DNA of 64,000 nt from Viola odorata (taxonomy: Eukaryota; Streptophyta; Magnoliopsida; Malpighiales; Violaceae), in NCBI GenBank assembly GCA_963691705.1, contig OY829543.1, positions 46,604,564-46,668,563 on the forward strand, written 5' to 3'. This document shows positions 1 through 9,716 of this stretch, in pieces. The position numbers and the translations under genes are program-made. The notes below the pieces were generated by a model that ran no database searches, was not told the DNA's origin, and worked only from the letters and a program-made list of their open reading frames with translations. Within the stretch, counting starts at the first letter, position 1. The number at the start of each line of letters is the position of its first letter.

Positions 1-1995
1 ACAACACATTTATCCCAGCACCCAAGTCACACAGTGCCTTCTCAATGACCTGCTCTCCAATCTTACAAGGAATCACAAAGGTTCCTCCATCTTTACACTT
101 ATTCGGCAGTTTTTTTTCTGAAAAATGGTAGAAACATTTTCGTTCAGATTGATTCTTTCCACTCCTACAAGCTTTTTCTTATTAGTACACAATTCTTTTA
201 AAAACTTAGCATACTTAGGAACTTGTGAAATCATGTCAAAAAGAGGAACATTAACAGCTACTTTTCAAAATAAAATTAAAATAGCTTTCTCTTCCTTCGG
301 CTTCTTGGCCTTATCAGACCTTTCAGGGAAAGTAAGAGGAATTACCTGTTCCTTCTTGGGCACCACTAGCTCTGGAGTAGGAATTACCTTGATTGGTTTT
401 TCAGGAATTACCTCTACCTATGGTTCAAATTGATCTGGCAGTGGCACTGCTAATGGCTTCTTCCCTAGACCTGGGGAAGAGATTGTTCTGTCTGAAATTT
501 CGGTCCCGCTCCTTAATGTCATTGCACTAACATTATATTTTGGGTTGTCCACATTAGTTGATGGCAACCTTCCTCCTTGCTTCTGGTTCTGAAGTTCCAA
601 ACTGATTTCACCAACCTGCTTGGCTAAATTTTCCATGGTAGCTTGGGAGGATTTTATGTATTGGCAAAGGGTTTCTTCTAAAGGAACACTAGTAGTTCCA
701 AGGGGTTGTTGTGGGGATAGAGTTTGTGGAATGTTAGGTCTAGGTACGAAGTTCTGTAGGTTCATGGGTGGTGTCTGGTTTGGATATGATTGTTGATTTT
801 GATTTTGTTGAACCACCCAGTTAGAGTTGGTATTTTCTCTCCATCCTAGATTGTTGTTATATTGGTTTGGGTTGAATCTGGGTTTATAGGGTGGATATTT
901 CCCACACTGTTGCTGGTATTGTATTGCGACATTGGCTTCTTCGGTTGTTCCAGCAATCAGAACACACTGATCCTAAAGGTGTCCTTATTGGCCGCAAACG
1001 CAACACATCATGGTTGGATGGACTTGTTGACCTGCTTGAAGACTATCAACCCAGTTAGAAATTTCAGTTAGCTTTTGTTCAAAGAAAGATACATTACATG
1101 TAGGTGTTTCTTTATCTCCTGGGCCATTTTGATAGCAATTCTTAGCTAGTGTTTGAATCAACTGGTTGGCTCTTGTTAGCGTACAATCTTGTAGAGCGTC
1201 TCCAGCAGCTCCACCTAGCATTAATTTATCTCTGTTGCACATACCTTCATAGAAGTATTGTATGAGGTTCTGGTCTGAGACTCCATGGTTTGGGAAAATC
1301 TTCTGCAAGTCTTCATACCGTTGGTAGTATTCTCCGAAATCCACATTTGGTGCCTGGTGGATTGACACTATATTTTTCCTAGTGTTCCCCCGCCTTGCTA
1401 GAAGACCAATACTTGTTGAGAAAAATACTTAGCATCAGGGGCCATGTGTTTATGGAATTATGTGGTAGACTAAGAAACCAGTTCCTAGCTTTGTCTTCTA
1501 AGGTCCAAGGAAAGGCTCTGAGTTTGGCTCGGTTTATGTCTACATGAGGTGGTTTGAGGGTTTCACACTCCCAATGGAGACTTTGGAGATGCTTAAAGGG
1601 GTTTTCATTTGGTAGGCTGTAGACCTTTTTGAAATTGTGGATCGTATTTGGCTTTAGGTTCCAATCATGCTCTATGGGTGGGTATTGGATACAAAGTAAG
1701 TATCTGGTGCTGGTCCATCATTGTTCATCTGCCTAAGGGTCGGTTCAGGTGGTGGTGGCGGAGGTGGTGCATCATGGTTAGGATTCTCCATTTCTAGTTA
1801 ATCTGGGATTTGGTGATTTCTAGGTATCGATGATGAACTCTCTCCCGGGTCTGGGATAGAGTCAAGCGAATGCAACTGTGTTGAACTGTTCTCTGATTCT
1901 ATCCTTTGTCGCTTGGCTCGCTTTCTGTGTTGTGTTTCTGTACGTGTAATCTCTAGATTATACTGAATCAATGGCGAACCTAAGGACCTGGTCAT
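1..1995 (-). pseudogene. Degenerate gag and protease start of an Athila/Tat-type Ty3-gypsy retrotransposon
   Basis: Read on the minus strand, this is the 5' coding part of a gypsy element. An N-terminal stretch (1995-1798) runs into a stop. It is followed by a Pro-rich linker, a gag core (about 1368-985) with a C-x-x-C-G end like a decayed zinc knuckle, and a Gln/Asn/Pro-rich tail (816-418). The tail contains the TLRSG motif that is typical of Athila/Tat gag C-termini. At the window edge (about 60-1) the frame reads CDLGAGINV, the DLG-type protease active site of these lineages. Gag is broken over several frames, so this copy is dead. Reverse transcriptase and integrase, if present, lie outside the window. 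Lineage assignment rests on remembered motifs plus the adjacent tRNA-Asp-type primer site. Confidence 0.8.
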
Positions 1996-2025
1996 AAAAC
2001 AAAGAAAATTAATTAGTACCGATGA

Positions 2026-2044
2026 ATCTCCAGCAACGGCGTCA
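2026..2044 (-). other. Retrotransposon primer-binding site, tRNA-Asp type
   Basis: The minus strand reads TGACGCCGTTGCTGGAGAT, close to the classic Athila/Tat primer-binding site TGGCGCCGTTGCCGGGGAT, which pairs with the 3' end of tRNA-Asp. It starts a few bases after the LTR end (CA at 2051-2050) and precedes the gag remnant, as expected. The three substitutions suggest an old copy. Confidence 0.75.
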
Positions 2045-2049
2045 AAATT

Positions 2050-3370
2050 TGATAGTTGCCGAAACCGTCAAAATTAAATAAAGTACCATTCACCATGCAC
2101 ATGCAATGAAAAATAGTAGCAAGTGGTAGAAAGGATCGTTCCTCAGGGATTCGGTGGTTAATCTCAATTCTTTGTAATGTGAAAGTGGTAAATATCAATA
2201 ACATGATGGTTCGGTGCAAATAATTAAAGAAACAGAAATAATGAAAGTAGTAAACAGAATGAGTTGATGTATCCAAGTGATGATAACTTCCTAGTAAAAA
2301 CTCTATCTGAACTATGATTCATGATGATTGATCATTGATGCAAGTGTATTAAAAACCAAACTTATAGGACGGCTATAGAGACCAGGTTGGTCACCTAGAC
2401 CTCCTACTCTCCTCCTACTCAAGATTCCTAAAGAGACACTCTATTAAAAAACCCTAATCGACTCAATAACCCTAAGAGACACTCTATAGGATTTAATTGA
2501 ACAACTGATAAAGGCACGGGGAGAGACCTATCCCAGGTCTAGGAGATAGACGTGTCTTCTCCTATAAATTTGATCCTACCCTTTTTCTATTCTGATTCGT
2601 CAATCAGTTAGTTGCCTTCGTATTCCCTTCAACAATGTAGACTCCAATGTCTTGAGGAAAGACTGTAATTATGCAAGTTCTAAATGAAGTTAATCAGGCT
2701 TTAAATAAAATAAGAATAAATTGACATTTAATTAAAAAGGGTAGAAATATAAGTTATGAAATTTATGAAAAGCAATTCGATCTCACAATCGATGAATCGT
2801 GGACAGAGAATCTTTACCAAGAAGAAGATGTTTAGCCTACGACAGACATAATAATAATAAAGATAAAGGAATATGCATAAACTGTAATTAAATTGAAGAG
2901 GAAAAGAAAATCAAGTCGAGCTGCAACAAAGGCAGTAGAGTAGAGAGAAAAACGGAGGAAGAAGAGACAAACCTCTTTTCCAATCGGCTTTTTAAAATAA
3001 AAAATCCTAATTGTTCAAACTTCTAAAGTGATAAGGATAGAATAAAATAAAATCTAATTGTTTTTAAATCTCCTAAACTGAAAATATGAGAAGTACAGCT
3101 CAAGGAAGAGTTCTAATCGTTGAAGGACTTCTTCAGGACAAGCCTTCTAGAAACAGACAACTCCCAGTCCGACTTCTCATTAATCTAGTTGACTCTGGTC
3201 AATGCTGCGAATCCTCGCCTTATCCCAGGTCTGGGATACAATATGCTTTCTTTTTACCAAAACTGGCTCTAAACAGGTGTTTTCAGCTTCAAATGAATTA
3301 TTTGCTTCTCAGCAACTGGTTCTATAAAAAGGAGTGGAAAACTTATCATTTAATAATATCATCATCCTAA
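2050..3370 (-). mobile_element. Gypsy LTR (5' LTR of the gag remnant, outer end truncated)
   Basis: On the minus strand the LTR ends ...GGCAACTATCA at 2050, directly before the primer-binding site. Its sequence runs parallel to a second copy at 55230-56690. Shared blocks include the stretch just inside the 3' end with GCCGAAACCGTCAAAA, a block with GATCATTGATGCAAGTG, and a block with GGCTATAGAGACCAG. Similarity fades near 3370, so the 5' end of this LTR seems lost or diverged. No open reading frame of note lies inside. Confidence 0.65.
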
Positions 3371-4253
3371 AAGAGGCCAGGGGTAGTTTAATGTTTAGCC
3401 AAAAAGGTTTGTTTTGTTGTTGTGAGTTTTATACGGTCGGGATTAGGATTGCATTTATACCCAGAAATTGTAGCTACAAATTTAGTGAGAGGACTTGGTG
3501 CATCATCTGGACCTCCCTATGATGAATTTTCCTTCTATCATTAATTTCTTGTCGGAAAGACTGCTTCGTTTACTTTGAAAAGTAAATGAAATGCTGTGTA
3601 AAGAAAACCTGACTAGTCACAAGAATTACAACCAAATTTAGTCGGTTTATAAAAATAAAAATTGTAGGTGTGTCGCGATTTAACTTTAAAGTTAAGCAAG
3701 TAAAAATAATATTAAAGTTTTTTTTTCTTCTGTGAGGATGTCTATTTTTCACTTTTTTTTTTAGTAATAGGGGCTCATCATTTATATTAAAAAAACAAAA
3801 GGGCTTGGTAAAATATGCGAATCGAAATGTGCAGCGGAGAAGAGAAAGAAAAGAATTGGAAGTGTTTGTATTTATAGTTCGAATAATTCAGATATCTTAA
3901 TGGGTTTGAGTTCGGATATCCGACTTAAAGAGAAGTAACTGGTTTTTCTTAAACCTTTATTCGATTGCCAATTTGAGGCCGAATTTATCCTACCGAATAA
4001 AGAAATTCGGATCGGATATGGTTCAATTCGGTTCGGTCGGATTGATTAAAAATGCTCACCCCTAATTCCTACTAGCGAAAGGAATTGGCCAACGTTTAAT
4101 ATTTAGTGAAATAAGTCGATATATCATAACTAATATTCAAGTATAGTGGTGACCAGTGACTGATTTTTTTAAAATTGGTTGAATAACTTTCATTAAAACA
4201 AGTTTAACTTTTATAGTTCTATTTTAAACATAATATACATCAATATATTTTAG

Positions 4254-4309
<56 letters not shown>

Positions 4310-5433
4310 CAAAATGTATAAAATTGGCATAGAAAGATTTTTTTCCCTTGCAAATGCCAAAATCATGTAACCTTGTCGCAGAAAGTTAGTTGGGTACATT
4401 TCAATTTCTTAAAAAAAAAAAACCAATCCACAAAGATAATAACTTATTCATCTAAATCACACAAGTTTATTTTTTAAAATATTCAATCTTATTTCTTTTA
4501 GAAGGTTATCAATAAAAGTTGAAGTAAATATGCACGTTTTCACTATAATTAAGGTTGTTTTTTAATCTATATGCAAAATTAAATTGGACAAATAAAACGA
4601 GATTGGGGAGTAATAAAATATCATGATATCAACAAATGCAGGGCTTGGGGTTTTAAGATGAATACTCGTTTTTAATTTTTATAGTTGTTTATTTTAGCAA
4701 AAAAAATTATAATTAGTTGTCGTGTTTATATTTTGTAGGAAATTAATTGGTGTTTTATAATTATAGTTTTCATTTTTCTCATAAGTTACAAAATCTAACC
4801 CAATCAATCTGGAGTACGTTAATTTTATATTTATTAATATGATAAAAAAAGATAATTAATGAAGTGTATTTACGACGAAAATTAATAATTAATTTTGTAT
4901 GTGTAATTATAATTAAAAATCAGAAGAAGGAGAGGGAGAGGGAGTAATAGCCGACCAAACACGCAAGAAACCAAAGGCTTAAGCAAATTTATGAGAGTTG
5001 AGAAGTCCAACTATATTAGTTAATGGCATTTAATGTTGCCTTTATTGCCTCACCGCTTTAATTTAATTTGTTTCCCTCAACAATCTTTCTCATGTGCTTA
5101 CTGTAGTTCGTCTTCTTTAAGATATACGTTTTCAATCTGAAGAACTCTCAGTTTGTTGCCTCGTTCATTGGATAAAAGATGTGCTTATTAATTGCTAATA
5201 ACTCAATATGAGGAGAAATCATAACAACCTTGAAACGTATCTTTTCGATCCCCGTTATCATACGAGCTAATCTAATTCGAATTTTATCAAACTGTAAATA
5301 TAGAATAATTTTTTTTTAATATGGTTTATTCAAGCGATTAGCTTCATTCTTGAGGCTCAAATTATGTAAATTTATTTACTATATATAAGCTCTCATTTAT
5401 TACAACATGATGCATTTAACTTATTTTTAATTA
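3371..5433. other. AT-rich non-genic stretch
   Basis: No plausible gene was seen. It holds short AT-rich runs, a long AT dinucleotide tract (listed separately) and a purine-rich patch near 4922-4945. A motif with repeated GGTTCGGTCGG near 4020-4045 resembles the end of a degraded hAT-like element, but no partner end was found. Confidence 0.5.
4257..4306. repeat. AT dinucleotide microsatellite
   Basis: An uninterrupted AT/TA run of about 50 bases in an AT-rich intergenic stretch. Confidence 0.95.
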
Positions 5434-5999
5434 AATTCTAGTGAGACAAATTAATATAATTAGGGAAAATATTTTTTTTATGACTAAAAAGTTAGGTTGT
5501 TCATGCTTGCTTGGCAGTTTTCTATAGAGGCTTAATTAACTTTTGATTAATTAAAGGTATAAAGTGGGCTTATAAGTTATAATTAATCATCCGAATTGCA
5601 TAATTAGGATATTTTTAAGGAAAAAGGAGGAATTTAATTACATAGTTAAAGAATGTTATAATAGAAAATTTTAATTTCCACTTTACATTACAAAACATTT
5701 CCATTAATCACAATTAATTGTGAAGATTACCACTAATTAATCACGATGGTGATGAATTATGATGATCATGGGCAGAGTGGATTATTCCCGGGCCCACCGA
5801 AGGAAAATGCGTGGCCCACTCATTGTTGTAGGAGCTCTTGATGTTATAGCAATTGGTGTTTTCTGCTAAGATTGAGATGTCTTGGACCGCACTCAGGCTA
5901 TTGTCCGAGTCCACAATCTCTAAATTCCTGAAATAGCTCGACTTACCAAACCCATCTTCGGCGAAACAGCCCGAGCCCATTTGGGTGGATGTGTGCTCA
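5434..5999 (-). pseudogene. Truncated, frameshifted copy of the neprosin last exon and 3' flank
   Basis: This block is a near-identical direct copy of 20700-21260, the 3' flank plus C-terminal coding part of the neprosin gene at 21028-24481. The copy starts in the 3' flank and stops abruptly at 5999, where sequence after GATGTGTGCTCA diverges. Read on the minus strand it keeps MGSG, the FAEDGFGKSSYFRN segment and the ENTNCYNIKSS segment. Small changes near the end shift the frame, so the conserved GGPG..NPLCP terminus becomes a different tail. It lacks all upstream exons and cannot encode a working enzyme. Confidence 0.9.
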
Positions 6000-6535
6000 A
6001 ATCAATGTGAGCCCACTTTTGGTTTTTTCCTGGCAGAAGTGTAATTAGTTTAGTTATATTTTAAATATCTATACTATATGCTATAGGTAGCTGTTTTGTC
6101 TAATATTTGTGTGTTTAATTACTTTTTTTTTTTGGGTGTAACTATCTTATTAATTTTAGTACATATTTAATTAAAATATTAAGTATATTATATAATTTTT
6201 ATTCAATTATTTGATGGTTAATTTCAAAGGTTGGTCCAAAAATAATAAAAATATATGGGGTTTGAATATTTGATTGCAGGGTCCCACTTGGATTGCATTT
6301 AATGATTTGAATGCTAATGCAATTGGTGAAGAGTTCCTTATTGGTTTGGTTTATTTTTAATTTTTCCACCTCAATGTTTATCAAGGGGTAAAAAGATAGA
6401 CACATTTCCATGTTATTTTTTTTAATAAATTAATTTTCACATCAGCTAAATAAATTTAAGACAGTTTTGAAATTAAAATGTGATCTGTTAAAATTGACAA
6501 ATGTGAGGTATTTTTTGAATATTTAGTATAACATA

Positions 6536-7070
6536 TAGGGCTGCTCAACGGTTTCTCACAACCGAGAAACCGAAATCCGAAACCTTAATTTTTGCTTGTT
6601 CGGTTTCAGTTTTTCGGTTTCGGTTAGTGAAAAACCGAAATAAACTACCGTTCGGTTTCGGATGTTACCGAACTAACCGAAATTTTGAGTTGGTATATAA
6701 GCAATAATTTTTCCTAAATTGCTTCCCTAATCCCTCCCATTCCCGACTCATCTCTCGTTTCTCACTCTCTCTTCACTCTGCCATCTCCAACTCTACTCCC
6801 CCGACTTGCCTTGCCTCGCCTCCTCCACCACCCACCGACCACCGCCTCCTCCACCACCACCAGCCACCCACCGCCTCCTCCACTGTCCACAGCCGCTTCT
6901 CGATCCTCTCTCATCTCCCTCTCGATCGCTCGCTCATTCTCTCTCGCACCCTCAAGCTCGGCCGATTTGCCTCCTCCACTGCCCACAGCCGCTTCTCCTC
7001 CACCAGGACCACCAGCCACCGTCTCAATCTCCCTCAATCTCGTTTAGATTGGTAAGTTTTCTCTAATTTC
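6536..7070 (+). mobile_element. One-ended hAT-type element with subterminal repeats and UTR-like exon
   Basis: It begins TAGGGCTGCTCAACGG, nearly the same terminus as the hAT element at 17632-18657. About 130 bases follow packed with CGGTTT/AAACCG subterminal repeats. A C-rich, pyrimidine-rich segment (6720-7045) follows, then a splice-donor-like GGTAAG at 7050, so it looks like the promoter, 5' UTR exon and first intron of an autonomous hAT. No matching right terminus and no transposase were found. The right edge given is only where the recognisable part ends. The long Pro/His-rich open frames here are compositional. Confidence 0.6.
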
Positions 7071-7962
7071 TTAAAAACCCTAATTAGTTCTCAACCCTAA
7101 TTTTGAAATTAATTGTGAATTAAATTAGATTTGGTTACTTGTTTGCTGGGCATTTTATTGTCTTGTTTATTTGATTGAGAATGAAACGTTTCCAGCTTAT
7201 GTTTTGGGTCTTCTGCTTTTTATTTATTTATGTTTTGCTGCTTATGTTTACAGCTTAGCAATTATTGAATGCTCATGTTTCAGTTATATCTCTAAAAGTA
7301 ATCTAATTGGCAATTTTCAAATTTAATTTGGCTGAGTTCTACAATCCATTGTGAGATTGTTTTCTGGACCAGAGAGGCTTCCTCTCCTTAGAAGGTATGC
7401 TATACACAAAACGTTTTCCAACTTTCCTTGTGGATGGAAATTCTTTGAAGACTTAAATTTTATTACATTACTGCAATTTACTGTTATAATGTTATTGCTG
7501 TATGGCCATCATCATGGCATCTCAAGGTTTTAGCTGTGTGGTTAGTAATGCAACTATTAGAGCGTCATGTTGCTATATCCAGTCATCTTGAGCCACTGTC
7601 ATGTCTGGGCATTTGCATCTATACCATTATTTATCACTTACATTTATCAAAGTGAGTACTGATTTGTTAGACATGGATTGTGCACTTCTTGGTTATACTT
7701 GTGCGCTCCAAGATGCAATGCCTTTTTTTAATGTGCTTTACACTTGTTGGATCAAGTTCTTTTGTTTCTTAAAATGCTTAGCAAGATGCTTCTCGACTGT
7801 TGCTGGTCTCCAAGATGTGCTGTATCACAGAAACATAGCTTCTTTCAACTGGTCTCCACTGATTTATTAACACATGAGGGTGATTTGATGCGTTTTCATA
7901 TCTAATTTGATGCAAATTTATAAAACTTCAAACTAAACCTCTAAATTTAAAATTTCTTTCGA

Positions 7963-7963
<1 letters not shown>

Positions 7964-7998
<35 letters not shown>
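7964..7998. repeat. AT dinucleotide microsatellite
   Basis: An AT run of about 34 bases in non-genic DNA. The surrounding 7071-8416 shows no gene. It may include the body of the hAT fragment that starts at 6536, and near 8257-8330 a weak SINE-like head (TGGCATAACCAAATGGTTAG) that I could not confirm. Confidence 0.9.
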
Positions 7999-8416
7999 TT
8001 AAGTATTTACAATAAAACACAAAATTCTTTTTTTCTTTTTCTAATTTGATTCTCAAATCTTGGGAATTATCGAAAGAAAATCATAGTCTTGAACATTTTT
8101 ATTCTATTCTTATATATTTTTTCAATTTGTAGTAAATTATAACAGATAAATCTTAGCTTATCATCAATCAAAAGGGAAAAAACATGTAGATTATAATATG
8201 TAAAACATAGAAATTAAAGTAATATTTTTTTTATATATAAGTGTTTTTTTTTGCGTGGCATAACCAAATGGTTAGAAAAGGGTACGGTTCTCCCTTGTAA
8301 TTATCAACTCTTTCAAGGGTATTTAGATTTTTTCAAACAAACCATGACATCTTCTTACCCTACCTGGAAAATACCCGAACGGGTATGATAAAAAATTATT
8401 TCCTTCAACCCCTTCT

Positions 8417-8640
8417 CTAGGGATGACAATGGGTATCCATACCCGGATACCCGTTCGTAACCACCAAACCATACCCGATTTGACTGGGTATGATTTGGAT
8501 ATTACCTATACCCGAGTATGACCGGGTATAATACCTGAAAATACCAAACGGTATAACCTTTTATTTCCTCCTCCTTTCACACCATCCTCAATCTTCCTCA
8601 CTCCTCCCTCTCTCTGGCGTCGCTGTCCTCCTACAAATTG
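8417..8640 (+). mobile_element. hAT-like terminus with ACCCG/CGGGTA subterminal repeats
   Basis: It begins TAGGGATGACAATGGGTA and carries repeated ACCCG and CGGGTA motifs in both orientations over about 150 bases, the layout of hAT subterminal regions. A UTR-like pyrimidine-rich stretch follows. A short inverted partner of the first nine bases (GTCATCCCT) occurs at about 9498-9506, but target-site duplications are not convincing. If that is the right end, the element would enclose the GH17 and dioxygenase fragments. Confidence 0.45.
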
Positions 8641-8679
8641 ATTCGACACTACCATGACCTTCTTGATGTCGTTTGGGTT

Positions 8680-8920
8680 TGCTCTGTTTGAAGAGCATCC
8701 GTGACGATCTGGTCACTGGAGTGAGGTACCGTAATCTGTTCGATATGATGGTTGACGCGGTGGTGACAGCTTTGGCGGTTGCTGGATATGAGAACTTGCC
8801 CGATGTTGTTGCAGAGACTGGCTGGCCAAGCTCTGGCGCTGATCCAGTGGAGGTCGATGCGACGCCGATCTATGCGGAGATGTACCTGAGACTGGCTGGC
8901 CAAGCTTTGGTGGTGGTTAG
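8680..8920 (+). pseudogene. Fragment of a GH17 glucan endo-1,3-beta-glucosidase
   Basis: The plus-strand frame reads NLFDMMVDAVVTAL, then VVAETGWPSSGADP, then ATPIYAEMYLRLAG. These match in order the C-terminal half of plant GH17 beta-1,3-glucanases. ETGWPS includes the catalytic nucleophile Glu of the family. Only about 80 residues are present, out of roughly 300 in the full enzyme. There is no signal peptide or N-terminal half, and sequence before and after is unrelated. It is a captured exon piece, not a gene. It sits between a hAT-like terminus and a dioxygenase fragment of opposite orientation. Confidence 0.8.
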
Positions 8921-9084
8921 CTTCTTGGCGTTTTAGTTGGTTGAAGTTTCAGAGATGACTAGTAAATAATAGAGGTTGGTATGATCAGATTCAGATTTGT
9001 TTTGGTTAAAACAGCACAGAAGATTCAATTCAATTGTGTTGTTGTTTCTTGTTAGATATGATGTAATGCTAGGTTTGCATTTTA

Positions 9085-9396
9085 GGAAAAGAAATGAAAG
9101 AAAATTAATACCTGCAAACTGGTGGGAATTCTTCCGGATCTGGAGCATCTGGTGCCATGTTGAAATACAGAGTATCCCTCCAACAAACTGATTTCGCATT
9201 ATAGAGATGAAAATTGCTGTTGTACTTCACTTTCCTCTTGTTATCTCTCGAATAATACCCAATCTTCTCCTCACTCGACAGCTCATGAAATCTCCTTACA
9301 CCTTCAATCATCTCCTCCATGATCTCCTTAGCGACTCCATGATTCACCACTTGGAAGAAACCTTTGCAGGTATTAATTTTCTTTCATTTCTTTTCC
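9085..9396. repeat. Perfect 34-bp inverted repeat flanking the dioxygenase fragment
   Basis: The 34 bases at 9085-9118 are the exact reverse complement of 9363-9396, separated by 244 bases. On the minus strand the left copy is the exon end and start of the intron (TTTGCAG then GTATTAATTTTC) of the enclosed dioxygenase fragment. The right copy repeats that exon-intron junction in the opposite direction. Matching stops sharply on both sides. Confidence 0.9.
9108..9362 (-). pseudogene. Exon fragment of a 2-oxoglutarate/Fe(II) dioxygenase (ACC oxidase homolog type)
   Basis: The minus strand encodes FFQVVNHGV, then EMIEGVRRFHELSSEEK, then YNSNFHLY, then WRDTLYF and PDPEEFPPVCR. This is the N-terminal DIOX_N region of the plant group annotated as 1-aminocyclopropane-1-carboxylate oxidase homologs. 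It ends in a splice donor (GTATTAAT) on the minus strand. The Fe-binding HxD...H half and the start of the protein are absent, so it has no enzyme activity. Orientation is opposite to the neighbouring GH17 and kinase fragments. The flanking 34-bp inverted repeats suggest inversion or template switching. Confidence 0.8.
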
Positions 9397-9603
9397 AAGA
9401 GCAACATTTGTGCTTCTCCCATTTTGATGGTTGACGCAAATCTAAATCCTTCTAGCTTAGAAATTTCTTGCCAAGGTACCTATATCACGGCACTGTAGGT
9501 CATCCCTCTCTCGCTCTTATCGCTTGCATTGTGGATTAATAACTCTGTGCTAATCATAATTTTCTACCCTCTCTGTTTTGCTAATTAACTTTTCTTGTTT
9601 ATC

Positions 9604-9695
9604 CAGTTGCTGCAGAGTCTAACATTCCAGTGTGGTTTGAGCCTGTTTCAGTTGCAAAGTCAAGAAGAATCACCTCAGTTGCCAAGTACTATTCA
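9604..9695 (+). pseudogene. Exon fragment of a PfkB-family (ribokinase-like) sugar or pseudouridine kinase
   Basis: After a polypyrimidine tract and acceptor (TTATCCAG, about 9598-9605), the frame reads VAAESNIPVWFEPVS and then VAKSRRITSVAKY. This matches the middle exon of plant PfkB-type kinases related to pseudouridine kinase, as remembered. Only about 28 residues are present. The preceding 9500-9600 looks like its natural intron. The sequence then changes abruptly to the inverted-repeat arm. The join carries a repeated CCTCAGTTGC (about 9673 and 9711). Confidence 0.6.
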
Positions 9696-9716
9696 GATAC
9701 ATCTAGATAACCTCAG

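Noticed and set aside
6762..7066. Overlapping open frames on both strands, Pro/His-rich or Gly/Glu-rich
   Set aside because: They are translations of a CT-rich leader-like stretch in a hAT fragment. Composition alone keeps the frames open and there is no domain or conserved pattern.
8257..8330. tRNA-like or SINE-like head TGGCATAACCAAATGGTTAG
   Set aside because: The A-box spacing is irregular and no good B-box follows, so I did not call it.
8417..9506. Complete hAT element with captured glucanase and dioxygenase fragments
   Set aside because: Only nine terminal bases match at the proposed right end and the flanking eight bases do not form a convincing duplication, so I kept it as a hypothesis only.
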